Below are positions 37,101 to 45,900 of a stretch of DNA of 64,000 nucleotides, piece by piece. The DNA comes from Halalkalicoccus sp. CGA53 (GTDB lineage Archaea > Halobacteriota > Halobacteria > Halobacteriales > Halalkalicoccaceae): assembly GCF_036429475.1 (NCBI RefSeq), contig NZ_CP144124.1, positions 124,001 through 188,000 of the forward strand, given 5' to 3'. Made by a program: the position numbers and the translations under genes. Positions within the stretch are counted from its first letter, which is position 1; each line of letters begins with the position of its first letter. Below the pieces are notes generated by a model. That model did not search any database. It was not told the origin of the DNA and saw only the letters and a program-made list of their open reading frames with translations.

Positions 37101-38004
37101 AGTCGACCGAAGCTCCGGCGATAATAATGTCTCCAGTTTTGATCTTGTGTTCGAAGTAGTAGACCTGCCGCTCGCCGTCTGCAGGACTCTGACCAGGTAT
37201 TGAATCGAGTTGAGTATCAGCAGAACCGGACTGGACATCGTCGAACCCCAGAGTGGCAACGCCGTGTTCAGTCCAGAAATCCCAGTAGTCTCCACCTTGA
37301 GGAGAAATTGTCCAAATCGTTGCCTCTGCGACGTCGTATGTATGAGATTCGTAGAGACGGTCTAGGAGCTCCTGGTAGGTCTCGATGAGTGCGAGCAGAT
37401 CCGATATTACCTGGGACTCGTTCTCGAGATCATCGATAGAGTAGGATTTGCTCAGAATAGCCCCGATCTTGTATTCTCCGGCTCGCGTGACCGACTCGGA
37501 TTCGCCGTTGCTTTCGTACGTTTCGGTGATCGTTGCAGCCGTGGGTTCAATTCCGGCTGGAGGCTCGATGAGCTCTCGATACTGTTGGGCATGCCGTTCG
37601 AGAATCGTGGTTGCATTCGGACGAACCCCTGATCGACTTGACGCTCGCTGCGCCTCAGTCGAGCCTTGATTGAGGGTCAGATAGAGCTCTCTCGCTTCAG
37701 TATCAAAGAGATAGACGATGTAGATCCCTTTCTGTGTTGTTTGGGTCTCTGGAGGATACTCGATAGGGATATATGGAATATCGGACATCGAGCCCTGGCC
37801 CATGGATGGGCGTACAAGATAGTCTTCATCAGTGGTGCTCAGCACATCTTCAACAGCGAGTTGGGCAGTCTGTGTGACTAGTTCCTGAAGTTCTGAATCA
37901 TCATTGGTAAGATGAAAGTCGCGATCTGCGCCGATATCGCGAGGAGAAGGGTAGTCTGTTAAGATCCGCTGCAAGACTGAGGCCAGGGTGGGAGCTGATG
38001 ACAT
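34147..38004 (-). CDS. mcrB: McrB-like AAA+ motor with DUF3578-like and EVE-like DNA-reading domains
   Basis: A 1285-residue protein. Residues 1-225 resemble the MrcB N-terminal domain DUF3578 (DIPYIPIEYPPETQTTQKGI, YIVYLFD, LYLTLNQGS). Residues ~228-385, ~637-745 and ~772-890 look like EVE/PUA-type folds (for example YFWATANRNIWSVRDF with GDKVVFYESSPTKQILAQG). Such domains read modified bases. Residues ~450-630 are the module shared with the 21.2-kb gene. The AAA+ motor begins at ~950: GPPGTGKSK is Walker A (962-970), WLIIDEINRSD Walker B and LLATMNTYDKASL the McrB sensor region. It is expected to translocate DNA and trigger McrC when a modified site is met. ATG at 38004. Confidence 0.88.
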   Translation of the reverse strand: MSSAPTLASVLQRILTDYPSPRDIGADRDFHLTNDDSELQELVTQTAQLAVEDVLSTTDEDYLVRPSMGQGSMSDIPYIPIEYPPETQTTQKGIYIVYLFDTEARELYLTLNQGSTEAQRASSRSGVRPNATTILERHAQQYRELIEPPAGIEPTAATITETYESNGESESVTRAGEYKIGAILSKSYSIDDLENESQVISDLLALIETYQELLDRLYESHTYDVAEATIWTISPQGGDYWDFWTEHGVATLGFDDVQSGSADTQLDSIPGQSPADGERQVYYFEHKIKTGDIIIAGASVDSIDVAFGIGRVTEAFPKKMGTLSDPMTDSEEIHHKRFIGVDWYPFGEAGVSVNCLKEGKELFHQWTLHEFPAEVGHFLGSVCRRLEVVEFADSAESELERIEDALNLGGGNDGVLSVEHREVLELWGEIISEHHNGVHFSLLGAYDPDEAREIARAFIEDPSEARFRDLWSLLYSAQRMGSPNAIYTKWTETQGRSLEELASLVEEILTADEFNPRWEADLGAKLTLWELFGLLHIERYPIINSSTRDGLEFFGYSSRSTYGESVAVFNEFKQEYRALVGHGSSGTDHEVPINLEIDQLFNVIDKVDHDAIEREAVDEIAELYHKILTLETDEQPSYFWVNQKQRKEIEGGFLSASDTMWVRDLTAISQGDMIFHNHDGEIAAYSKALDEAYEVEAEDSNRYRVDLEVTWLDEPIVVDEIREKLTTPEIKQGVKYYPFTKDGKLRQGYLGHLSDAAGEWLTDRIERKTNKTRYFWATANRNIWSVRDFSEDGEIFYTAYNKHGNKKRMFGAFEKVSPGDKVVFYESSPTKQILAQGTVEKGLHTKSENEFPGVLIKYDRSVEGIDWGGLTELPELEESLVITNNARGSLFELTEFEYETILSLEEADRPILDPELQRLQSLLSPPLVGISLPEDLYFEDRDSIKRQIEASLNSGKHIIFTGPPGTGKSKLAKHVAKEATETLSAHSTDIEDLHDWRFTTATSEWTAFDTIGGYVPNVSGGGSELVFQPRLFLNCFRQDRIVNKWLIIDEINRSDIDKAFGSLFSVLTGDTVTLPYERDETVKITPVTADTPDTELEAIAASRDQFPVTPSWRLLATMNTYDKASLYEMSYAFMRRFNFIHIGIPSLQNEDGSLRTELLDPERGSNYASVWIEEDQTLEPIFEILAEELTEIWKEINSYRPIGPSIIRDIVRFISAYEGVTDRDDRMEEALTSALVALVFPQLEGLRPNTQKKLIQALDGNKRYTDGELLQKKAEDFFDIPFDDE

Positions 38005-38149
38005 AGGCTATGTGTAGAAGTCTATGACAAAAGTTGATGGGTTCGGTCCCAGTGAGTGGCTGCTGCTTAAGGCGGCTTTCGTTGAGATGCGTTCGATCAG
38101 CGAGAGCGTCTCAGAGCCTGCGATATTGATTAGTGAGCGTCAGCCTATC

Positions 38150-38575
38150 TCAATCTCGAGCTTCGGGCGGTACGTTCTCCGTGTGTCCGAACTGTGCGAG
38201 TGGAGCCTCGCCTGTGGTGAGGTAATACGCACCAAGTAGGTCAGTCTCGATCTCTTTGCGCATGTGGGCGGCGTCGAGATCGGTTCTCTCAACGTACGCG
38301 AACTGGGCGTGGCCTTCGAAGACCGACTCATGGGTGTATAGACGTGAGGGAAGAGCGCTCGACTCCCCGATATACGCCAGTGGAACGTCGCTATGATCGT
38401 ACCAGATTCGGTAGAGCCCGTTGTTCGGAGGGGTAGCATCGAGACGCTGTTCTAATCGGTATGTTTCTGACCATTCGAGACCCATCCAATCGCTGGCTCG
38501 AGGATTCTCCCAGTTCTGCCAGCGGGGTGGGTCGATACCGCGGGCAGCGTTTGGCTCTTCTTCGCCTTTCTCGAG
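38150..38575 (-). CDS. GIY-YIG-type nuclease domain protein, 5' end probably truncated
   Basis: The frame is open from 38668, but its first ~30 codons are antisense or out-of-frame IS6-remnant sequence. The believable part begins near 38575 (PPRWQNWENPRASDWMGLEW) and holds a GIY-YIG-like core: NNGLYRIWYDHSDVPLAYIG with SSALPSRLYTHES, then an acidic residue in MRKEIETDLLGAYY. In the family the Tyr pair, an Arg and a Glu cut DNA. An in-frame ATG at 38485 (MGLEWSETYR) could serve as start. Context suggests the gene lost its 5' end when an IS element or deletion hit it; an alternative is a small intact protein from 38485. Confidence 0.6.
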   Translation of the reverse strand, partial: LEKGEEEPNAARGIDPPRWQNWENPRASDWMGLEWSETYRLEQRLDATPPNNGLYRIWYDHSDVPLAYIGESSALPSRLYTHESVFEGHAQFAYVERTDLDAAHMRKEIETDLLGAYYLTTGEAPLAQFGHTENVPPEARD

Positions 38576-38926
38576 GGGTGACCGAGGCGTAGATGAGATA
38601 ACGCGTCTCGGGATCAACGGCCGCACACTAAACGAATTCCTGGTCTCGCTGTGTGATGGCGGTCTCATCCATCAGCAGAACAGCAGGCAGGTTGCCGGCG
38701 GGCCGCCGACCGGCCTCACTTAAGCGGTGGCCGAACTTTTGAACCCAGTTCCACACCGCGACATCTGATCGTTCAACGCCAATCCAGCCAAGAACGTGCC
38801 CTACTTCGGGAAACTCACCCTAGAATTGTACAGTAGGATCGCCAATTCGACGATCTGGCGATCCGTTCGCTCGCACTCGAAAAACTCAATCTCGTCCAGC
38901 ACTTCTGTGAGTTCGGGAAGGTCCAT
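38576..38926 (-). pseudogene. 5' remnant of an IS6-type (ISH15/ISH29-like) transposase
   Basis: From an ATG at 38926 the minus strand reads MDLPELTEVLDEIEFFECER, then TDRQIVELAILLYNS. The match continues in other frames: GHVLGWIGVERSDVAVWNWV, QKFGHRLSEAGRR, NLPAVLLMDETAI and AAVDPETRYLIYASVTP. This is the N-terminal half of a haloarchaeal IS6-family transposase with at least two frameshifts and an in-frame stop. The C-terminal half is missing; homology ends near 38576, against the GIY-YIG gene. No inverted repeats were found. Confidence 0.75.
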
Positions 38927-39006
38927 TCTCAATCAGCTCCAGGAGGAGCCGAATCTTCCCATTCCTTTCGCTAAGTTAGCGGTGCCTGAGAGCTCTACCA
39001 AAACGA

Positions 39007-39012
39007 TTTATA
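39007..39012 (+). promoter_or_regulatory. Predicted TATA box of the 39.0-kb methyltransferase operon
   Basis: TTTATA lies 23-28 bp before the ATG at 39035, fitting a leaderless transcript that would carry the methyltransferase and the helicase gene after it. Confidence 0.55.
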
Positions 39013-39034
39013 CTCGCGCTCAAATTCACGTCTC

Positions 39035-42000
39035 ATGCTCGTAGACTTCCGTCTTTCCGACACTCCACGCCCGTGGACTTCTGACAGGACTGGTGTCAAA
39101 TGTGATTTCTACATCGGAGAAGGATCCAGTGCCCTCGAAGTCGTCGTAGCCAAACAAGACAACCGACCTACGAAGCAACGACTTGAGCGACTCTACAAGG
39201 ACCGTCGAGGAGGCCGAGCCAATCCAATTCTGGTCGTCGTACTCTATGAGAATGGTTCAGTCGCAAGCGTATGTGGTCCCGCCGGGGAAGAACCCCCGGT
39301 GAAGCGCGGTCTCGACCCGGAGCAGGTCCAGCGTATCTGTAACACCGCGTTGAACAAGCCGAACCGAAACGCCGCACAGCGTTTCCTCCGCGATATTCTC
39401 GACCAGATAGATGACGATATGGTCGGGCTCCGCAATCAGGGCCTCCTCTCGACGCACGAACTCAAAGTAGGCGTTCCAGACCGACCTGATTGGGACGACG
39501 CAACTGCGCGGGCACGTGAGATACTCGACGAAAACTCCCGTGACCTCATCGCGGAACTCGGCTACGAAATCGAACGACTCTCTGACCAGAGCCACCTTCT
39601 GAAGGACGTAAGCGATAGCCGCGAGACTGCCGTCGCAATCTTCCTCCAAGACGACGAGTCCTTCGACCGTGCACAGGACCGATTTACCGGTCAATCGCCC
39701 GTCTCGTACGCGCTGAACGAGGCCGACAAAAAGAATCTCGACTACGTAATTGCGAACTCGAACAACACGCTCCGGCTCTACACGACGAACCCCGACGCGG
39801 GGTTCGGCTCTCGGGGGCGAACGGACACGTTTGTCGAGGCTAACACTGACCTGCTTACCGAAGATGATGCTGGGTACCTGTGGCTTCTGTTTTCCGCAGA
39901 AGCACTCCGCGACGGTGGAACTCTCGATCAAATTATGGGTTGCTCGAAGGACTACGCCGCTTCTTTGGGTAAGCGGTTGCGTGAGCGCATCTACGACGAG
40001 GTAGTGCCCGACCTCGCGGAGGCCATCGCCAACGCCCGGCAACTTGATAACCCGACCAAGGCAGAACTTGACGAGACGTATCGTATGGCGCTCATTCTTC
40101 TCTACCGCCTGTTGTTTATTTCGTACGCCGAAGACGAGGGATTCCTCCCCCGGTACAACCCTCGATACGAACGTCGCTCGCTGAAACGGAAGGCACACGA
40201 GGTTCACGAAATCATTGAGGAGGACATCGGATTCGATAGTCGTTCCACGACACACTGGGACGACGTGATGGCACTCTCACGAGCTATCCATAACGGCCAC
40301 GGTGAATGGGGTCTCCCAGAGTACGACGGAACTCTGCTCTCTGAGGATTCCTCCGATTCGAACGCGGGTGCGATGCTGGCTGGTATCGAGCTAGCCGACG
40401 AGCAGTTCGGTCCCGTGCTGGCCAACTTGCTTGTGGATGAGACTGGAGATGGGTATGAGGGCCCAATCGACTTCCGAAACGTTGGCGTCAGAGAGTTCGG
40501 AGTTATTTACGAAGGTTTGCTTGAGTCGGAACTCTCTTATGCTGAACAGCCGCTCGGCCTCGATTCCGACGGGCACTACAGACCAGTGGATCCCGATAAC
40601 CACGAGGTAGAGGTCAAGGAGGGAAAGGTGTACCTACACGGACAATCCGGGGAGCGAAAGGCAACCGGGACATACTATACCAAAAAGGAGTTCGTCGAAC
40701 ATGTCCTTGACAACTCCCTCGATCCTGCTCTCGATGACCACCTAGAACAACTCGACGAGATGAGCAAGAACGAGGCCGCCAAGCACTTCTTCGACATTCG
40801 CATCGCGGACATCGCGATGGGGTCCGGTCACTTCCTCGTTGGCGCTGTTGACCGTATCGAGAGCCGTCTGTCGAATCACCTCACTGAACGGAACCTTCCG
40901 CTCGTAGAGGAAGAACTCGACCGTCTGCGAGACGCCGCAGAGGAATCGTTCGAAACTACGGCAGAAATGCCTGAAGTAGAGCGTTCCCAGTTGCTCCGTC
41001 GGCAAGTCGCGCGGCGATGCATCTACGGTGTGGATCTAAACGACCTCGCGACAGAACTGTCTCGGCTCTCGCTCTGGATTCACACCTTCGTCCCTGGGCT
41101 CCCGCTCACTTTCCTCGATTATAATCTGCGAGCAGGTGATTCGATTATCGGAATTAGTTCACTCGACGAAGTAGACGACATCATCGATATTGACCAGAAG
41201 TCACTTGGTCAATTTATTGCTGGCGGGAGTGACGCGTTAGAAGATATCCAACAAGACATCGCTCGGATTGGCCGAATGGCAGATGGTGACGCCTCTGAAG
41301 TGCAAGAAGCACGCGAAACCCGGAAGAAAATCGAGGAGAATCTTGAGCAGACAAAAGCGGCATTCGACATCTTGTTAGCTTCTCAGATAGATGATAGAAT
41401 CAATCCGAACACCTCAACACTTGCACAGGAGGATATTACGAGTTTATCTAGTTATAAATATGCCCAACAGTCTCTCGGCTCGATTGAGCCAGTCCATTTC
41501 CCTGTGATGTTCCCCGAAATATTTGAGGGCAATAGCTCTGGGTTCGACGCAATCGTTGGAAACCCACCGTGGGATAAAGTTCGATTTGAGGCGCAACAGT
41601 TCTGGGTCACGCGTCATCCTGGAATAAACTCACTCGGTAAAGCAAAACGGAAGCAGAAAATTGAGGAACTTCGTCAGCAATATCCATATGATGCCGAAGT
41701 CGAGGAACGTGAAAAGGAAGAACGTGAACGGTATCAGGATTATGTAAAGGCCGCATACGATGACCAAGGTCGCGGTCACTATGACTACTCTAAACTCTTC
41801 GTAGAACGGGCTACTGACATTCTTAATAGCGATGGAAAGTTAGGATATGTTCTCCCGCGTCAATCTTTGATTCTTGGAGGGTGGAAACAGCTACGTCGCC
41901 GCTTGTTCAAGAATTCTGAGCTTACGGTTTTACAAGCGAGGAATCAAGGAGGCTGGATTTTCGATGATGTTCATAAAAGCTACATGGTTGTGCTGCTGAC

Positions 42001-42988
42001 CAGAAAGCCAGCAAGCGGCAAACCGGGCGCATACATATGGCCTGCAATTGGCTCTGAGAAAGCGCTCAAACAAGCTTCTTTCAAGAACTCTCTTCACCTC
42101 TCTGTGGATGACCTTGCCAATCTCACTACAAAGAGCCATCTAGTAATTCCTTGGTTTAACAGTAACAAAGCACGAGAAATATTTCCGAAGCTACAGGAGT
42201 GTTCCCGTCTATCTTCAGATGATGGGTGGGTTTCGGGTGTTAACGACTCCCGGTGGGACTTTACTAGTTCTGGACCACACGGAAGCCTGACGAAAGACAA
42301 ACTAGACTCCGGGCTCTGGAAAGTATTCATGACTCGAAGTGTAGAACAATTCGAACTTAATGAAGAGAAAGAGTTTCGTAGGTACGTTGACCCTAAAGAT
42401 CTCCATCGTATTGACGGTAATATTATTGAAAGTGAAGGTAAAATTGCAGTTGGGCCGAACCACCCAACTGTGAGTTTCCGTTATGTCTCAACCAACAGTA
42501 ACAGACGAACGATGATTGCGACGATGCTCCCTGAGTCAGATTTCATGTACTGTAAAGGATACATTCACGCAATAGACCACTCCGAAGGAACCGAACCAGA
42601 GACGCTTTTTGCGTTATTGGCGTATGTAAATAGCTTCACTTGTGATTGGTGGGTCCGAAGAATCAGCAATCGCCACGTGATGGCTCCCGTAATAAATAAC
42701 CTCCCCATACCTGATTGGACCGATGTCCAGATTGCGGAAGCCGCCGAAATCGCCGCCGAAATCACTCGGAGAGGTGGTATCGAAACTATCCCGGGCGGTC
42801 ACGAAGTAGAGCAGTTTTCCGGATACGAGTACGAAGATGAAAACACACTCCGTGCACGCATCGAACGTCTCGTCGCAGACGGTTTCGACCTTAGCGGTAC
42901 ACACATCGAAACGGTGTTGGACGACTTTTCCGACAAAGCCTGTCCGGTGGCCCTCACTGAAGCAATCGACGAGGAGATGGAGGACTGA
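39035..42988 (+). CDS. Large N6-adenine DNA methyltransferase (Eco57I/PglX-like)
   Basis: A 1317-residue protein. Residues 1-80 (FYIGEGSSALEVVVAKQDNR) could be a degenerate nuclease-like domain. A helical region follows, with the typical LLYRLLFISYAEDEGFLPRY. The methyltransferase has motif I IADIAMGSGHFLVGA and catalytic NPPW in AIVGNPPWDKVRFE. The C-terminal part is a target-recognition region ending near MAPVINNLPIPDWT. Such proteins methylate adenine in BREX, DISARM, type IIG and type ISP systems. Only 5 bp separate it from the PLD-helicase gene, so the two form an operon. The stretch ~41380-42780 is visibly more AT-rich than both ends of the gene, suggesting exchange of the recognition region. 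Confidence 0.87.
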   Translation: MLVDFRLSDTPRPWTSDRTGVKCDFYIGEGSSALEVVVAKQDNRPTKQRLERLYKDRRGGRANPILVVVLYENGSVASVCGPAGEEPPVKRGLDPEQVQRICNTALNKPNRNAAQRFLRDILDQIDDDMVGLRNQGLLSTHELKVGVPDRPDWDDATARAREILDENSRDLIAELGYEIERLSDQSHLLKDVSDSRETAVAIFLQDDESFDRAQDRFTGQSPVSYALNEADKKNLDYVIANSNNTLRLYTTNPDAGFGSRGRTDTFVEANTDLLTEDDAGYLWLLFSAEALRDGGTLDQIMGCSKDYAASLGKRLRERIYDEVVPDLAEAIANARQLDNPTKAELDETYRMALILLYRLLFISYAEDEGFLPRYNPRYERRSLKRKAHEVHEIIEEDIGFDSRSTTHWDDVMALSRAIHNGHGEWGLPEYDGTLLSEDSSDSNAGAMLAGIELADEQFGPVLANLLVDETGDGYEGPIDFRNVGVREFGVIYEGLLESELSYAEQPLGLDSDGHYRPVDPDNHEVEVKEGKVYLHGQSGERKATGTYYTKKEFVEHVLDNSLDPALDDHLEQLDEMSKNEAAKHFFDIRIADIAMGSGHFLVGAVDRIESRLSNHLTERNLPLVEEELDRLRDAAEESFETTAEMPEVERSQLLRRQVARRCIYGVDLNDLATELSRLSLWIHTFVPGLPLTFLDYNLRAGDSIIGISSLDEVDDIIDIDQKSLGQFIAGGSDALEDIQQDIARIGRMADGDASEVQEARETRKKIEENLEQTKAAFDILLASQIDDRINPNTSTLAQEDITSLSSYKYAQQSLGSIEPVHFPVMFPEIFEGNSSGFDAIVGNPPWDKVRFEAQQFWVTRHPGINSLGKAKRKQKIEELRQQYPYDAEVEEREKEERERYQDYVKAAYDDQGRGHYDYSKLFVERATDILNSDGKLGYVLPRQSLILGGWKQLRRRLFKNSELTVLQARNQGGWIFDDVHKSYMVVLLTRKPASGKPGAYIWPAIGSEKALKQASFKNSLHLSVDDLANLTTKSHLVIPWFNSNKAREIFPKLQECSRLSSDDGWVSGVNDSRWDFTSSGPHGSLTKDKLDSGLWKVFMTRSVEQFELNEEKEFRRYVDPKDLHRIDGNIIESEGKIAVGPNHPTVSFRYVSTNSNRRTMIATMLPESDFMYCKGYIHAIDHSEGTEPETLFALLAYVNSFTCDWWVRRISNRHVMAPVINNLPIPDWTDVQIAEAAEIAAEITRRGGIETIPGGHEVEQFSGYEYEDENTLRARIERLVADGFDLSGTHIETVLDDFSDKACPVALTEAIDEEMED

Positions 42989-42993
42989 GGTCG

Positions 42994-45900
42994 ATGCCGA
43001 GCAACCGGCCCGAGTTCGTCGATAATCGGAAGGGGAACACGCTCGCACGGGCTATCAACGACTACCTCGGGGACCTCAGCGAGACGCTGGCCGACGACCC
43101 AGACCTCGACATCGCGACCGGCTACTTCAACCCGCGCGGGTACTTCTCGGTCGCAGAGGGGCTCGAAGCCGTCGGTGACGTTCGAATCCTTCTCGGTGCT
43201 GAGCCGCCGCAGAAGGACCGCAACCGATGGCGATACCCCGAAGAGCCTCGTGGGGACGAATACAATCAAAAGCGCGTTGACGAAGCACTCCAGTCTCTTG
43301 ACGAGGGCCTTGAACGCGACCGCGACCTACTGGGATTCTCCCGGGAAGTCGATTCGCAACTCCGCGAGATGGTACAGTGGCTCGAAAGCGACGCTGTGGA
43401 AGTACGCCGGTTCGAAGATGGATTTATTCACGGGAAGGCGTACTTGTTCTCTCATGAGCAGGGCGTACTCGCGGGGTCGTCGAACTTCACGGGCGCGGGC
43501 CTGAACAGCAACCTCGAACTGAATCTCGCGAACTACAGCCCGGGTGTCAACCAGCAGGTCGAGGACTGGTTCGACGACCTTTGGCAGGCGAGCGACCAGT
43601 ACGACTTGGCGGACATCTACAGGGAACGGTTCGAACCGTACGAGCCGTACCTCATCTACCTGCGTGTCCTGTACGCCCGATACGGCGAAGAACTCGAACA
43701 AGAGCGTGAAGAGGACGATGGAGCCATCAACCTCGCTAACTTCCAGCAGGACGGTTTCCGACGGGCCCTTCGGTTCCTCGACGACCACAACGGAGTCATC
43801 ATCGCGGACGAGGTTGGTCTCGGGAAAACGTACATCGCAGGAAAGATACTCGAACAAACGGTGAAGGAGAACCGTCAGCGGGCGCTCGTCGTCGCCCCGG
43901 CCTACCTTCGTGATGGGATGTGGCGCAACGTCCGGTCTCAGTGGGGTATCCAGTTCGACGTGCTCTCCTATAGTGAACTTCGCCAAGCACGCCAACTCGG
44001 TGGCGATAACGCGAACCTCCCTCTGGACAAGGACGAGTATCAGACGGTCATCATCGATGAGGGTCACGCGTTCCGTAACCCGGGTACTCAGCAATCGCAC
44101 GCGCTTCGCACACTCCTGCGCGGTGACCCACCCAAGAACCTCGTACTGCTCACCGCGACGCCGGTCAACAACTCGCTTTGGGACCTGTACTATCTCCTAA
44201 ACTACTTTATTAAGAACGACGCGACGTTCGCGTCCGAAGGTATTCCGTCGCTCCGTGAGCGGTTCAAAGAAGCACAATCCGAGGACCCGGCGGACCTCTC
44301 GCCGGATATGCTGTTCGACGTGCTCGACGAGACAACCGTCCGCCGAACTCGCCGGTTCATCAAGGAACACTACGACAACGCCGTTCTGCCCGACGGAGAA
44401 GGCGGCACTATCCGTATCACCTTCCCCGACCCGCATCCAAAACGAGTGGACTATACCTTCACCAATACGTTTGGCGACGCCTTCTTCCGCGATGTTTCGC
44501 GAGGTCTCGCCGCTGGGGACCATGACCACCACGAACTCACGCTCGCCCGGTACCGGCCGTCGTACTATCTGGAGGCGGAGGATGATGCATCCGAACTCTC
44601 ACTCGTGGGACTCCTACGTACGGGTCTCCTGAAACGATTCGAATCATCGAGTCACGCGTTCGCGAACACGTTAGAGCGGATGAGGAGCCAGAACGAAGCG
44701 GCACTGAGTCTGCTTGATCGTGGGCTGTTCCCCCAACCGAATGCCATCGACGAGTGGGTCGAAGCCGATAGTGACGAAGCGTTTGAGGAGGCCTTCGAAC
44801 AAGCGAACGGTGAAAGAGCGTTGCCAATCAACGAAGCTGATGCCGACGTTCAGCAGATGCAAAAGGACCTCCAAACGGACCTTCAGATATTGTCTCGGTG
44901 GCATCGCCACGCCAGTACCGTCTGTCCCGAGGATGACGAGAAACTGCACGCACTTCATGATACACTAGTCGGCATCTGTGAGAAGGGCGAAAGGGATGCC
45001 GCAACAGACCCCAACCTTCCCGAAGAAGAAGCCTTCCAACAGAACCGGAAGGTCCTCGTCTTCTCATACTACGAGGACACGGTTGACTGGATTCTCGACT
45101 ATTTGGAGGACATCGTGGAGAGCGACGACCGACTCTCGTGCTACGAAGGCCGAATTGCGGGTGTCGCGGGCGACGGGGCCAAGCGTGGCATCTCACGTGA
45201 ACGAGCAGTCCACGGCTTCGCTCCCCAGTCGGCCGACGCGCCCCTGGGAACGGAAGATGAGTTTGACATCCTCGTTACGACCGACGTGCTCGGTCAAGGT
45301 GTTAATCTCCAGCAGGCGCGGAACGTCATCAATTACGATTTGCCGTGGAATCCGATGCGAGTGGTCCAGCGCAACGGTCGTATCGACCGCATCAATTCAC
45401 CGCACCCTGCAATTTACCCCTTCTCCTTCTTCCCGGAGGACCGTCTCGACGAGTTGCTCCAACTCGAATACCGTGTCCGACGGAAGCTCACGCAGGCGGC
45501 CCGGGCAGTCGGCATCGACAATGAGGTCATCCCGGGGATGGAGACGTTGGACCAGAACTTTGCTGACCGGGTAGAGGACATCGAATCCCTCCACGATGAG
45601 AATCCCGAACTCCATGAACAGGGTGGAACCGACGCGGCGGCCTACTCTGGCGAAGAATACCGTCAAGAACTTCGTGAGGGTCTTGAGGACCGCGAGGAAC
45701 AAATAACGTCGCTTCCGTGGGGGGCGGGGTCGGGTTTCCGGGGAGAAAAACCTGGGTACTTCTTCTGCGCTCGGGTAGGCGACGATGTCTTCGTGCGGTT
45801 TGTCTCCAGTGAGGGTGACGAGGAGATGGTGCAGGATACGCTCACGTGCTTGCGTCGTATTGAATGTACGCCCAACATCGAGCGCGCTCTTCCCACCGAA

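Noticed and set aside
39257-40255. A 332-residue minus-strand ORF within the large methyltransferase gene
   Set aside because: It is antisense to a conserved part of the methyltransferase, with no recognised domain.
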